Shown here: positions 18,240-27,526 of the stretch, piece after piece
Position numbering within the stretch: position 1 is the stretch's first letter
Layout of the letters: the number at the start of each line of letters is the position of its first letter
Source: Clostridia bacterium
GTDB taxonomy: Bacteria; Bacillota; Clostridia; Oscillospirales; Acutalibacteraceae
Direction of reading: 5' to 3'
Assembly: GCA_017549105.1 (NCBI GenBank)
Contig: JAFYVN010000006.1
Location: forward strand, 62,001 to 126,000
DNA: 64,000 bases
The notes under the pieces: model-generated
What the model was told of the DNA's origin: nothing
Seen by the model: the letters and a program-made list of their open reading frames with translations, nothing else
Databases searched by the model: none
Position numbers and translations under genes: made by a program

Positions 18240-18771
18240 AGTTCATCATTTCCTTTCTGTCAAAGTCTTTCCATATAAACCTTCCGCCTTCGAGAATCAT
18301 ATAGCCGTGCCACGAATTCTCTTTGGGAATCGAAACCGAACCGGGATTAAGATAAACATAGCTTTCGTGCTGAATGCATTTGGGGACGTGAGTATGACCG
18401 TGAAGAAGGATGTCTCCGTTCTGAATAGGCGGAAGATTGATTTCGTTAAAATTGTGACCGTGTGTCACATAAACGAGCTTATCCCCTGCCGTAAGAATCG
18501 CATAATCAGCAAGAATCGGGAAATCAAGCACCATCTGGTCAACCTCAGTGTCGCAATTGCCTCTGACGCAGAGAATTTCATTCTTCATCGCATTGAGAAT
18601 TTCAATCACCTTTTTGGGGGCATATCCCTCGGGAAGGTCGTTTCTCGGGCCGTGATAAAGGATATCTCCAAGAAGAACAAGTCTGTCTGCATTCTCGTTT
18701 TTGTATGCTTCAATCAGTTTTCTGCAATAAAATTCCGAACCGTGAATATCGGATGCAATCAGATATTTCAT
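18229..18771 (-). CDS. yfcE: YfcE-family metallophosphodiesterase
   Basis: Small calcineurin-like phosphodiesterase, 180 residues, cytoplasmic, manganese-dependent in its characterised relatives. Metal ligands are in order: SDIHG (residues 7-11), LLGDILYHGP (33-42), RGNCD (near 70), THGHN (near 104) and HGHTHVP (near 124). The natural substrate of YfcE is not known. First gene of a two-gene unit with the unknown membrane protein, which it overlaps. A GGAGATGA ribosome site lies upstream. Confidence 0.92.
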   Translation of the reverse strand: MKYLIASDIHGSEFYCRKLIEAYKNENADRLVLLGDILYHGPRNDLPEGYAPKKVIEILNAMKNEILCVRGNCDTEVDQMVLDFPILADYAILTAGDKLVYVTHGHNFNEINLPPIQNGDILLHGHTHVPKCIQHESYVYLNPGSVSIPKENSWHGYMILEGGRFIWKDFDRKEMMNYDA

Positions 18772-18800
18772 TTTATCATCTCCTGTAATTTAATTTAAAA

Positions 18801-18845
18801 GTGAATAATGAAAAATGAAGAATTAGGTATAGGCTCCGCCTATGA
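18801..18845. repeat. Possible dispersed intergenic repeat remnant
   Basis: The stretch reads like degenerate tandem TGAA(A/T)AATGAA units followed by the palindrome ATAGGC-TCC-GCCTAT (18829-18843). Elements of this look recur between genes in many gut clostridia, as I recall. Only one copy is visible here. Confidence 0.4.
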
Positions 18846-18881
18846 CCGATTTTATATCATTTACAGTAATTATAATATAAC

Positions 18882-18909
18882 AAAACCCGAAAAGCAACGC
18901 ATTTCGGGT
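18882..18909 (-). terminator. Terminator of the amino-acid ABC operon
   Basis: ACCCGAAA pairs with TTTCGGGT across 18885-18909. On the minus strand the stem is followed by TTTTGTTATATT. Confidence 0.6.
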
Positions 18910-18916
18910 CATATTA

Positions 18917-19675
18917 TCAATTATTTTCTTTGAATCTGTTGAGAAAATGCTTTGTTCTCTCGTTCTGAGGATTGTTGATAACCTGATCAGGTGTGCCCTG
19001 CTCGGCAATAATACCGCCATCCATAAAGATAACCTTATCCGAAACATCACGGGCAAATGCCATCTCGTGGGTAACGATAACCATTGTGCATCCCGAATCC
19101 TTCAGACCCTTGATAACGTTGAGAACTTCCATTGTAAGCTCGGGGTCAAGAGCCGAAGTGGGTTCGTCAAAAAAGAGAATTTTGGGATTGAGTGCAAGCG
19201 CACGTGCAATCGCAACTCTCTGCTGCTGACCTCCCGAAAGCTGACAGGGATAAAAATCTACTTTTTCTGCAAGTCCGACCTTCTTGATTAATTCAAGCGC
19301 ATTTTTCTTTATTTCCTCGTCACTGCCCTTTTTGAGAAGAGTGGGAGCGAGTGTAAGATTTTCGAGAACCGTATATTGCGGAAAAAGATTGAAATTCTGG
19401 AACACAAGACCGAAATTCAACCTGCTTTCCCTTATCTTTTCATCGGTAAGATAAGTTTTGTCACTGCCGTCGAAAACAACATCACCGTCAACAATAATCT
19501 TGCCGTTATCGGCAATTTCAAGAAAGTTGAGGCATCTGAGGAGCGTTGTTTTGCCGCTGCCCGACGAACCGATGATAGAAAGAACCTCACCTTTCTCGAG
19601 AGTAAAGCTGATATCTTTGAGGACTTCGGTTTTGCCAAAGCTTTTTTTAATATTACTTACTTCTAATATCGACAT
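18917..19675 (-). CDS. Polar amino-acid ABC transporter, ATP-binding subunit
   Basis: Cytoplasmic ATPase of a GlnQ/HisP-type importer, 252 residues. Walker A is [10 protein letters not shown] near residues 37-46, the signature LSGGQQQR near 146, Walker [16 protein letters not shown] near 166-180, and the switch histidine is in VTHEMAFA near 202. It follows the permease gene by three bases and is the last gene of the operon SBP-permease-ATPase. Specificity cannot be read from the ATPase. Confidence 0.95.
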   Translation of the reverse strand: MSILEVSNIKKSFGKTEVLKDISFTLEKGEVLSIIGSSGSGKTTLLRCLNFLEIADNGKIIVDGDVVFDGSDKTYLTDEKIRESRLNFGLVFQNFNLFPQYTVLENLTLAPTLLKKGSDEEIKKNALELIKKVGLAEKVDFYPCQLSGGQQQRVAIARALALNPKILFFDEPTSALDPELTMEVLNVIKGLKDSGCTMVIVTHEMAFARDVSDKVIFMDGGIIAEQGTPDQVINNPQNERTKHFLNRFKENN

Positions 19676-19678
19676 AAT

Positions 19679-20374
19679 TTAACTCCTGAAATAGCTCAGT
19701 TTCTTTTCTGCCTTGTTGAGAACAATTGTAAGAATGCCTACAAACACAAGGTAGAACACACCGGTAAAGAACAAGGGCCAGATCATAGCCTTTGTTGCAG
19801 CAAGCTCTTTTGCGTTCTTGATAATTTCGCAAACCATAATGCAGTTTGCAAGGGCGGTATCCTTGATAAGTGTTATGATTTCGTTTGACATCGGCGGAAC
19901 TATGCGCTGAACAACCTGCTTGAGAATGATTTTTCTGAATATCTGTGACTTGGTCAGACCGAGAACATATCCCGCTTCATACTGACCTTTTGAAATACTC
20001 TCGATGCCGCCTCTGTAAATCTCTGAAAAATAGCAGGCATAGTTAAGAGTGAATGCGATAAGAACCGCAAAAATTCTGCCCGCATCGGAAATGCCGTATT
20101 CGATAAACATAAAGCGGTCAATCTTTCCGAAAAGCTGATAATCAAACAACAGACCGGGAACATAGTAGATAATGAAAATCTGAAGCATCAGCGGAATACC
20201 TCTGACAATCCAGACCGCCACCTTTGAAATTGATTTTACGATTTTGAAACGGCTCATCGAACAAAAGGCTATAGGCAAACCAAGCGGTGCGCCGCAAAGC
20301 AGCGTCACCGCAAAGATAAGCAAAGATATTTTAAAGCCGTCGAACAAAAAAGCCGTGACTTCTAAAAAGGACAT
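19679..20374 (-). CDS. Polar amino-acid ABC transporter, permease
   Basis: Membrane subunit of the HisM/GlnP family, 231 residues with about five transmembrane segments. The conserved cytoplasmic EAA loop, EAGYVLGLTKSQIFRKI near residues 133-149, docks onto the ATPase. Only one permease gene is present, so the channel is probably a homodimer. It lies 38 bp downstream of the binding-protein gene and three bp upstream of the ATPase gene. Confidence 0.94.
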   Translation of the reverse strand: MSFLEVTAFLFDGFKISLLIFAVTLLCGAPLGLPIAFCSMSRFKIVKSISKVAVWIVRGIPLMLQIFIIYYVPGLLFDYQLFGKIDRFMFIEYGISDAGRIFAVLIAFTLNYACYFSEIYRGGIESISKGQYEAGYVLGLTKSQIFRKIILKQVVQRIVPPMSNEIITLIKDTALANCIMVCEIIKNAKELAATKAMIWPLFFTGVFYLVFVGILTIVLNKAEKKLSYFRS

Positions 20375-20412
20375 ATTAAAACTCCAATTGATATATCTTT
20401 AAGAATTACAAA

Positions 20413-21261
20413 TTACTTCTGATCTGAGAAATCTGTGATAGCTGTGTTTGCAACGCCATACTTCTCTGCAAGAGCTGAAATTGTGCCGTCTGCTGCAAGA
20501 GCTTCAAGCTGTGCGTTTACATTTGCGGTAAGAAGGCTGCCCTTTGCGAAGCCGATTGCGTAGTATTCAACATCGCTTGAAAGTTCTTCAACGATAGCAA
20601 GGTCTGCATAGTCGCCCTTACCTACGTAGCTCTTTGCAAGCTGTGCGTCAACAACAGCGAAATCTGCTGTGCCTGCGCTGATTTCTGTGAGGCATTCTGT
20701 CTGCTTGATAAAGCCCTTGAATGCTGTGCCTTCAAATTCTTTTGCGTAAGCTTCGCCTGCTGAACCGCTTTCAGCAACACCGAATTTGCCGTTAAGGTCT
20801 GCAGCTGTTGCGATGCCTGAATCAGCCTTAACAACAACTACCTGACGGTTTTCCATGTAGTTATATGAGAAGTCAACCTTTTCTGAACGCATAATGCCGT
20901 CGTCATCAGCTGTGTTAGCTGTGAAACCGTTCCATACGCAGTCGATTGTGCCTGAATCAAGGTCTGTGTACTTGCTGCTCCATTCGATTTCCTGGAAGAT
21001 AACCTTGTAGCCGAGATTTGAGAAAACTGCTTCTGCAAGCTCTGTATCAAAGCCGACAAGCTTGCCGTTTTCGTCAAGATAGTTCATAGGCTCATAAATT
21101 GTGTAACCTACAACAACTGTTTCAACAGCTTCTGTTTCTGTTGCAGGATCTGTTGCAGGATCTTTTGCGGGGTCGTTTGTGTCGGGTGCTGTGTTATCGC
21201 CGCAAGCTGCAAGTGAGAACATCATGAGCATTGCAAGAACCAAAGCAATAATTTTTTTCAT
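20413..21261 (-). CDS. Amino-acid ABC transporter substrate-binding lipoprotein
   Basis: Periplasmic-binding-protein-like lipoprotein, 282 residues, family 3 (SBP_bac_3). The signal peptide ends in the lipobox SLAAC (residues about 16-20). A short acidic linker with repeated DPAT units follows, then the two-lobed domain with YEPMNYLDENGKLVGFD, typical of this family, near residue 56. ISALAEKYGV near the C-terminus also fits. The ligand is probably a polar amino acid such as cystine or glutamine, not resolved. Strong promoter upstream; first gene of the operon. Confidence 0.94.
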   Translation of the reverse strand: MKKIIALVLAMLMMFSLAACGDNTAPDTNDPAKDPATDPATETEAVETVVVGYTIYEPMNYLDENGKLVGFDTELAEAVFSNLGYKVIFQEIEWSSKYTDLDSGTIDCVWNGFTANTADDDGIMRSEKVDFSYNYMENRQVVVVKADSGIATAADLNGKFGVAESGSAGEAYAKEFEGTAFKGFIKQTECLTEISAGTADFAVVDAQLAKSYVGKGDYADLAIVEELSSDVEYYAIGFAKGSLLTANVNAQLEALAADGTISALAEKYGVANTAITDFSDQK

Positions 21262-21308
21262 ATGTATTTACTCCTTTTAGCCGTATATGGCTGTTTTATT
21301 GTAGTATT

Positions 21309-21337
21309 ACATTATCATAGTAAAGCGGTTTTGTCAA
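21309..21337 (-). promoter_or_regulatory. Promoter of the amino-acid ABC operon
   Basis: On the minus strand TTGACA (21332-21337), 17-bp spacer, TAATGT (21309-21314). Confidence 0.7.
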
Positions 21338-21346
21338 GAAAATAAA

Positions 21347-21380
21347 TAAAAAAGCGGTCTGCATCTGAATGCAAACCGCT
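21347..21380 (-). terminator. Terminator of the acyltransferase gene
   Basis: AGCGGT-x-TGCAT pairs with ATGCA-x-ACCGCT across 21353-21380, followed on the minus strand by TTTTTTATTTATTTT. It separates the acyltransferase gene from the ABC operon promoter. Confidence 0.85.
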
Positions 21381-21393
21381 CTTGTTTATCTGA

Positions 21394-22308
21394 TTACCAT
21401 TCATACATCTGCTCGGGATTTTTAAAGATATCCTCGAGTCTCTGAATGAAGGGAACAACATCGCCAAAGTCAACTGCTCTGTGGTCAAAGCAAAGGTCGA
21501 TGGGAAGTTCGTTACCTACAACAATAATATCATTACCGTTTTCATCCTGCTTGACAACGGGTTTCTTCATAACCGAACCGTAGCAGCAAACAAAAACCTG
21601 GGGAGGAATAATTGAAAGAAGAGCAACTCTGCCGTTGACACCTCTGATAAGGGGACCAACGTTTGAAATTGTAACGGTGCCCTGCTTGATATCTGCGGGA
21701 GTAATTCTGTCGGTCTCGGGAATTGCATAATACTCTTTCTTAGCCTTGCCCGAAAGGGTCTTTATCTTATGCTTACCGGTCTTTGCGCCAACAAGACGGT
21801 AGATCGCCTTCATAATCTTGCCCTTCTTGAGCTTTTCGATTGTATCGTTGAAGGAAACCTCAAACATAACCTCTGTGAAATTGGTGTTGCTGATTTTCTT
21901 TGTGGTATCTGCAACGTGCTGAGTAAGCTCAACAAGGCTCTTATTACCGATATCGTGAAGATTGATGGTCATCATTTCTCCGTTGGGGAGAAGCCAGGTC
22001 ATACCTGCGTGAACCTCATCCCACTGTGTAACCTTACCTCTTACGAGTTTGCGGTTGAACTCAATGTGAGCATTAAGCTGAGGAGCAGCTTTGAATGCTT
22101 CGGCAAAAGCCTTGAGCATAATTGTGTTGATTGTGATTTTTGTGGGGAACTTGCCCGACTCATTGAGCTTTTTGAGAACCGCAAGGAAATCTGTTACTTC
22201 AGGTTCATAGATAAACGAGCTGTGGGGAATTGTTTCCCAGCTCTCTGTTGTCATATTGGCAACAATTTTTCTTGCTATACCGAAATGTGATTCTTTTATT
22301 GCTTTCAT
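21394..22308 (-). CDS. Free-standing 2-oxoacid dehydrogenase E2-type acyltransferase domain
   Basis: The 304-residue product is only the catalytic domain of dihydrolipoamide acyltransferases (CAT-like fold), with no lipoyl or E1/E3-binding domain. The active-site signature CFDHRAVDFGDVVPF lies near residues 277-291 and carries the His and Asp of the HxxxD motif. There are no E1 or E3 genes nearby, so it is unlikely to be part of a dehydrogenase complex. Start: ATG 22308 is preceded by AGGAGG nine bases upstream, whereas the ATG at 22341 has no ribosome site. The acyl donor and acceptor are unknown. Confidence 0.82.
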   Translation of the reverse strand: MKAIKESHFGIARKIVANMTTESWETIPHSSFIYEPEVTDFLAVLKKLNESGKFPTKITINTIMLKAFAEAFKAAPQLNAHIEFNRKLVRGKVTQWDEVHAGMTWLLPNGEMMTINLHDIGNKSLVELTQHVADTTKKISNTNFTEVMFEVSFNDTIEKLKKGKIMKAIYRLVGAKTGKHKIKTLSGKAKKEYYAIPETDRITPADIKQGTVTISNVGPLIRGVNGRVALLSIIPPQVFVCCYGSVMKKPVVKQDENGNDIIVVGNELPIDLCFDHRAVDFGDVVPFIQRLEDIFKNPEQMYEW

Positions 22309-22487
22309 AAGGGGAAACCTCCTGTCTGAATTCATATTCATATAAATAATACCACAGGCTTCGATTTGTTTTGTTCCTTATAAGAAAAATAGCAAATTTT
22401 AACAAATAAAAATTCGTCGTTTTATACTTCACAAAAGAAATATTATATGGTAAAATATAATGATATTTTTAAAGAAGGTTTTAATAA

Positions 22488-24212
22488 ATGAAAAAACTGC
22501 TTGTTTATCTTAAAGGGAGCCGGATGCAATGCGTGCTTGCACCGCTGTTCAAAATGTTCGAAGCAATACTTGAACTTTTCGTTCCGCTTGTTGTTGCGGC
22601 AATAATCGACACCGGCATCGGTAACGGTGATAAAAATTACATAATTAAAATGTGTCTTTTGCTTGTGCTTCTCGGTGCGGTCGGACTTGCATTTTCATTA
22701 ACAGCGCAATATTTTGCCGCAAAAGCTTCGGTAAGCTTTGTCAAAAGACTGAAGCACGCTATGTTTGAGCATATCGGCAGATTCTCATATACACAGCTTG
22801 ATTCGCAGGGCACGTCAACTCTCATAACAAGAATGACGGGCGATATGGACAGCGTTCAGAACGGACTGAACCTCACCCTCCGTCTTCTGCTGCGTTCTCC
22901 GTTTGTTGTTATCGGAGCAATGATAATGGCATTCACTGTTGACAGCAAAGCGGCAATCACCTTCACAGTTGTTATTCCCGCCCTTTCCGTTGTTGTTTTC
23001 GGAATAATGCTTTTCTGCATTCCCCTCTATAAAAAAGTCCGTTCTGCACTTGATAAAGTTCTTTCAACCGCTAGGGAAAGCCTCACGGGTGCAAGGGTTA
23101 TAAGAGCTTTCTGCAAAGAAGATGAACAGATTGAAGAGTTCAAAGAACGCAACGATGCTCTTACCGTTATTCAGGAATATACAGGCAGAATTTCGGCACT
23201 TATGAATCCCGTTACCTGTGTTATCGTCAATATCGGAATCGCAGCACTCATCTATACGGGTGCAATCAGAGTTGATGCAGGTCTCATCACTCAGGGTGCG
23301 GTTGTTGCGCTCTATAATTATATGTCGCAGATTCTTGTTGAACTTGTTAAATTCGCAAGCCTTATTATCAGCATCACAAAATCCGTTGCGTGCGCAGGAA
23401 GAATAAGCGCAGTGCTTGACACTCCCGCAGGCGAAGACAACGGAACCGAAAAAATAAAATCCGACAGTGAAAACATAGTTGAATTCCGCAATGTTTCGTT
23501 TGCATATGACGGTGCGGGCGACAATTCTCTTGAAAATATCAGTTTCACCGTCAGAAGAGGCGAAACAGTCGGAATTATCGGTTCAACCGGCTCGGGTAAA
23601 ACCACTCTTGTCAACCTCATCCCTGCTTTCTACAAGGCAACAAAAGGAAATGTACTTGTAGGCGGTGTTGATGTCAACGATATACCGCTTGAAGATTTGC
23701 GTGCGGCTGTTTCGGTTGTACCGCAAAAAGCAGTGCTTTTCAAAGGCACAATCAGAAAAAATATGCTCTGGGGCAATCCCGATGCAACCGATGAAGATAT
23801 AATGAAAGCTCTTGAAACCGCTCAGGCAAAGGATTTTGTTATGCAGAAGGACGGTGTTCTTGACGCACCCGTTGAACAGGGCGGACGCAATTTCTCGGGC
23901 GGTCAGCGACAGAGACTCACCGTTGCAAGAGCGTTGATAAAAAAGTCAGATATCCTTATTCTTGACGACAGTTCAAGCGCACTCGACTACGCAACCGATG
24001 CCGCAATGCGAAGGGCAATATCCGCAAACAAGGGCAACACCTCCGTTTTCATTGTGTCGCAAAGAACATCTTCAATTATGAACGCAGATAAAATCATCGT
24101 GCTTGATGACGGCACCGCATCCGTCGGCACTCACGAAGAACTCCTTGAAAATAACGCTGTTTACAGAGAAATTCATCTCTCACAGTTTGACGGGGAGGAG
24201 AATGCATCATGA
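22488..24212 (+). CDS. Heterodimeric ABC exporter, subunit with degenerate ATP site
   Basis: Exporter-type half transporter of 574 residues: six transmembrane helices (about 15-300) then an ATPase domain. Walker A GSTGSGKTT is near residue 364, the signature NFSGGQRQR near 467. Walker B reads LILDDSS, with Asp in place of the catalytic Glu, and the switch position is VSQR, with Gln in place of His. This is the pattern of the non-catalytic site in heterodimers such as TM287/288. It overlaps the partner gene by four bases (ATGA). Substrate not known; relatives export drugs, lipids or peptides. Confidence 0.93.
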   Translation: MKKLLVYLKGSRMQCVLAPLFKMFEAILELFVPLVVAAIIDTGIGNGDKNYIIKMCLLLVLLGAVGLAFSLTAQYFAAKASVSFVKRLKHAMFEHIGRFSYTQLDSQGTSTLITRMTGDMDSVQNGLNLTLRLLLRSPFVVIGAMIMAFTVDSKAAITFTVVIPALSVVVFGIMLFCIPLYKKVRSALDKVLSTARESLTGARVIRAFCKEDEQIEEFKERNDALTVIQEYTGRISALMNPVTCVIVNIGIAALIYTGAIRVDAGLITQGAVVALYNYMSQILVELVKFASLIISITKSVACAGRISAVLDTPAGEDNGTEKIKSDSENIVEFRNVSFAYDGAGDNSLENISFTVRRGETVGIIGSTGSGKTTLVNLIPAFYKATKGNVLVGGVDVNDIPLEDLRAAVSVVPQKAVLFKGTIRKNMLWGNPDATDEDIMKALETAQAKDFVMQKDGVLDAPVEQGGRNFSGGQRQRLTVARALIKKSDILILDDSSSALDYATDAAMRRAISANKGNTSVFIVSQRTSSIMNADKIIVLDDGTASVGTHEELLENNAVYREIHLSQFDGEENAS

Positions 24213-25963
24213 AAAAGAAACTGAACAAGGGAACACTACAAAAAATTCTTTTCTACGTCGGAAAATACAAAATTCACCTTTTCTTCTCTGTGATTCTTGC
24301 CGCTGTCAGCGTGGCAATGACCCTCTATATTCCCGTGCTTGCAGGCAACGCAATCGACCTTGCAATCGGCAAAAGTAAGGTTGATTTTGAAGGAATGTTG
24401 CCGAATCTTATCGGGATAGGTATCCTTGCAATCCTCACCGCAGCCGCACAGTGGATAATGAACACGCTCAACAACAAGATAACCTTCAGAGTTGTGCGTG
24501 ACATCAGAAATGCTGCAATTGAAAAAATTCAGAGTCTTCCTTTGAGCTATATTGATTCAAAGCCTTCGGGCGACACTGTCAGCCGAATAATCTCCGATGC
24601 AGACCAGTTTGCCGACGGACTTCTTATGGGTTTCACCCAGCTTTTCACGGGAGTTGTCACCATTCTCGGCACGCTCGGATTTATGATTTCGATTGATTTC
24701 AGAATTTCTCTCGTTGTTGTTATCCTCACTCCCCTTTCGCTGTTTGTTGCCCGTTTTATCGCAAAAAGAACTCATTCGATGTTCACGATGCAGGCAAAAA
24801 CAAGAGGTGAACAAACCGCCTTTACGGAAGAAATGATAGGCAACAAAAAAATTGTTGATGCGTTCTCGAGAGAAGAAAAGACTCTCGAAGAATTCGACGA
24901 AATCAACGAAAAATATCAGAAATATTCGCTCAAAGCAATATTCTTTTCATCGCTTACAAATCCGTCCACACGTTTTGTCAACAGTATGGTTTATGCCGCT
25001 GTCGGTCTTGCAGGCGCAATTGCAGCGGTCAGCAGTTCAATAACCGTAGGCGGTCTTTCGTGCTTCCTGAGTTATGCAAACCAGTACACAAAACCTTTCA
25101 ATGAAATTTCGGGCGTTATTGCCGAGCTCCAGAATGCTCTTGCCTGTGCAGAACGGCTTTTTGATCTTATCGAACAGCCTTCACAGACACCCGACAAGCA
25201 GAATGCGGCGGTATTCTCAGATATTAGCGGCAGAGTTGAAATGGAGAATGTTGCCTTCTCATATTCAAAGGACAAAGAACTCATCAAAAATCTCAACCTC
25301 TCTGTTGACAGCGGCAACAGAGTTGCGATTGTCGGTCCTACCGGATGCGGAAAAACAACGCTTGTCAACCTTCTTATGCGCTTTTATGACGTTGACGAAG
25401 GAAAAATCAGCGTTGACGGAGTTGACATCAATTCCGCAACCCGTGAATCGCTCCGAAAGAGCTACGGTATGGTACTTCAGGATACATGGCTCAAAGAGGG
25501 CACAGTCAGAGAAAACATTGCAATGGGCAATCCTGACGCAACCGACGAAGAAATCATTGCCGCTGCAAAAGCTGCTCACGCTCACAGCTTTATAAAACGT
25601 CTGCCGCAAGGTTATGACACAGTTATTTCCGATGAGGCATCGGGTCTTTCGCAGGGTCAGAAACAGCTTCTCTGCATCACAAGAGTTATGCTCTGCCTGC
25701 CGCCGATGCTGATTCTTGACGAGGCCACCTCCTCCATAGATACAAGAACCGAAATTCGCATTCAGAAAGCCTTCTCCGCAATGATGCAGGGAAGAACAAG
25801 CTTTATTGTTGCCCACAGGCTGTCAACCATCAAAAATGCAGATGTCATTCTTGTTATGAAAGACGGTAACATCATTGAGCAGGGCAACCATAATGAACTG
25901 CTGAAAAAAGAAGGATTCTATTACGAACTTTACAACAGCCGTATGGATGCCGATGCGGGATAA
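24209..25963 (+). CDS. Heterodimeric ABC exporter, catalytically intact subunit
   Basis: Partner half transporter of 584 residues with six transmembrane helices and an ATPase domain. Walker A GPTGCGKTT is near residue 375, Walker B LILDEATSSID near 501 keeps the catalytic Glu, and the switch is AHRLS near 535. Its signature is LSQGQ, a change from LSGGQ that is common in such subunits. Together with the preceding gene it forms one canonical and one degenerate ATP site. No regulator or substrate-specific gene is adjacent. Confidence 0.94.
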   Translation: MKKKLNKGTLQKILFYVGKYKIHLFFSVILAAVSVAMTLYIPVLAGNAIDLAIGKSKVDFEGMLPNLIGIGILAILTAAAQWIMNTLNNKITFRVVRDIRNAAIEKIQSLPLSYIDSKPSGDTVSRIISDADQFADGLLMGFTQLFTGVVTILGTLGFMISIDFRISLVVVILTPLSLFVARFIAKRTHSMFTMQAKTRGEQTAFTEEMIGNKKIVDAFSREEKTLEEFDEINEKYQKYSLKAIFFSSLTNPSTRFVNSMVYAAVGLAGAIAAVSSSITVGGLSCFLSYANQYTKPFNEISGVIAELQNALACAERLFDLIEQPSQTPDKQNAAVFSDISGRVEMENVAFSYSKDKELIKNLNLSVDSGNRVAIVGPTGCGKTTLVNLLMRFYDVDEGKISVDGVDINSATRESLRKSYGMVLQDTWLKEGTVRENIAMGNPDATDEEIIAAAKAAHAHSFIKRLPQGYDTVISDEASGLSQGQKQLLCITRVMLCLPPMLILDEATSSIDTRTEIRIQKAFSAMMQGRTSFIVAHRLSTIKNADVILVMKDGNIIEQGNHNELLKKEGFYYELYNSRMDADAG

Positions 25964-25985
25964 TCTGTTATTATCTGTCGGATTG

Positions 25986-26014
25986 TTGACATATAATCTG
26001 TAATGTTGTATAAT
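25986..26014 (+). promoter_or_regulatory. Consensus promoter of the CNNM/CorC gene
   Basis: TTGACA (25986-25991), 17-bp spacer, TATAAT (26009-26014): an exact sigma-A consensus. Confidence 0.85.
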
Positions 26015-26055
26015 AATCTTACTATTTTTTATTTTTCGAAAGGAGCAAATCCATA

Positions 26056-27471
26056 ATGGATGACCCCGGACCCGCGATTCAGTTGGCAGCAACAGCTGTG
26101 GCTGAAGCTTCAACAGACCCTCTTTCTATCGTTCTTAAAGTACTTCTTCTGTTTGTACTCATCATCGTCAACGCATTCTTTGCAATGAGCGAAATCGCAA
26201 TCATCTCGCTCAACGACACAAAAATGCAAAGGCTCGCAGAAGAGGGCAACAAAAAAGCAAAACAGATAGTAAAACTTACTGAAAATTCAAGCAGATTTCT
26301 TTCAACCATTCAGATAGGCGTTACCCTTGCGGGCTTCCTTACTTCGGCTTCAGCTTCGCAGAACTTTGCCGAAATGCTCACAAACGCTCTGATGAAAACA
26401 CCCGTCGCTCAGATAGGCTACGGTGTTATCAACGGTGTATCGGTTGTGCTTATCACAATCATCACATCTTATTTTTCGTTGGTTCTCGGTGAACTCGCTC
26501 CAAAGAGAATCGGTATGCAGATACCCGAAAAAATAGCGTTCAAGGTTGTAGGAATCCTTAATTTTGTTGCTTCGGCAACCAAACCTTTTGTAAAGGTTCT
26601 TTCGCTTTCAACCAACGCAATCGTGCGCCTTTTCGGCTTCGATCCCAACGCAGACGAAGAAGAAGTAACCGAAGAGGAAATCCGTATGATGGTTGATGTC
26701 GGCGGTGAAAAAGGCGTTATCGAAGATACTCAGAAAGAAATGATCGACAATATCTTTGAGTTTGATGACCTTGATGCCGGTGATATTATGACCCACAGAA
26801 CCGAAATGACGGCTATCGAAGTTTCACGTTCGCTCGAAGAAGTTGCGGAGCTTGCAGTTGAAAACGGCTATTCAAGAATTCCCGTTTATGAAGATGACCC
26901 CGACAGTATCGTAGGCGTTCTTTACGCAAAAGACCTGCTCAAATATGTCGGTCACAATATTCCTTCGGATTTAACAATCAGCGACGTTATGAGAAAAGCT
27001 CTTTACGTTCCCGAAACCCAGAGTTGCGGTGACCTTTTCAACGCAATGAACGAAAGCCGCACACAGTTTGCGGTTGTTGTTGACGAATACGGCGGCACCG
27101 CAGGTATTGTTACTCTCGAAGACGTGCTCGAATCCATCGTCGGTAACATTCAGGATGAATATGACGACGAAGAGGAAGAGATTACACAGATAAACGATAC
27201 AACTTTCACCGTTGAAGGCACAACAGACCTCGATGAAGTTGACGAACTTGTCGGCATCGAATTCCCCGAAGGCGATTACGACACGCTTGGCGGTTTTGTT
27301 ATCAGCCTCCTCGGATATCTTCCGAGTGAAATCGGTGATGAACCCATAGTTGCGGAATACGAAAATCTTCGTTTCACCGTTCTTTCAATCGATGAACGAC
27401 GTATCGACGAAATAAAAGTTGAAATTCTTCCCAAACCCGAAAAAGACGAGGATGAAGAAGATAAAGATTAA
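26056..27471 (+). CDS. CNNM/CorC-family membrane protein (hemolysin C-like)
   Basis: 471-residue protein with an N-terminal CNNM (DUF21) transmembrane domain (residues about 25-190), a tandem CBS pair (about 205-330) that binds adenine nucleotides, and a C-terminal CorC_HlyC domain (about 350-440). The CBS region contains DDLDAGDIMTHRTEM and VVVDEYGGTAGIVTLED, both diagnostic. Family members are linked to magnesium/cobalt efflux, and the hemolysin label is historical. AAAGGAGC precedes the ATG. The C-terminal tail is highly acidic (EKDEDEEDKD). It is transcribed alone from a consensus promoter. Confidence 0.93.
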   Translation: MDDPGPAIQLAATAVAEASTDPLSIVLKVLLLFVLIIVNAFFAMSEIAIISLNDTKMQRLAEEGNKKAKQIVKLTENSSRFLSTIQIGVTLAGFLTSASASQNFAEMLTNALMKTPVAQIGYGVINGVSVVLITIITSYFSLVLGELAPKRIGMQIPEKIAFKVVGILNFVASATKPFVKVLSLSTNAIVRLFGFDPNADEEEVTEEEIRMMVDVGGEKGVIEDTQKEMIDNIFEFDDLDAGDIMTHRTEMTAIEVSRSLEEVAELAVENGYSRIPVYEDDPDSIVGVLYAKDLLKYVGHNIPSDLTISDVMRKALYVPETQSCGDLFNAMNESRTQFAVVVDEYGGTAGIVTLEDVLESIVGNIQDEYDDEEEEITQINDTTFTVEGTTDLDEVDELVGIEFPEGDYDTLGGFVISLLGYLPSEIGDEPIVAEYENLRFTVLSIDERRIDEIKVEILPKPEKDEDEEDKD

Positions 27472-27477
27472 ACCTCA

Positions 27478-27511
27478 ACGGGTTACGGCTCAGGCTGTAA
27501 CCCGTTTTTTT
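27478..27511 (+). terminator. Terminator after the CNNM/CorC gene
   Basis: ACGGGTTAC (27478-27486) pairs with GTAACCCGT (27497-27505), followed by seven T residues. Confidence 0.88.
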
Positions 27512-27526
27512 ACGGAGAAAATGATT

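Noticed and set aside
17959..18798. 279-residue plus-strand frame opposite yfcE and the membrane protein
   Set aside because: Complement of two well-supported genes; no family resemblance and no ribosome site.
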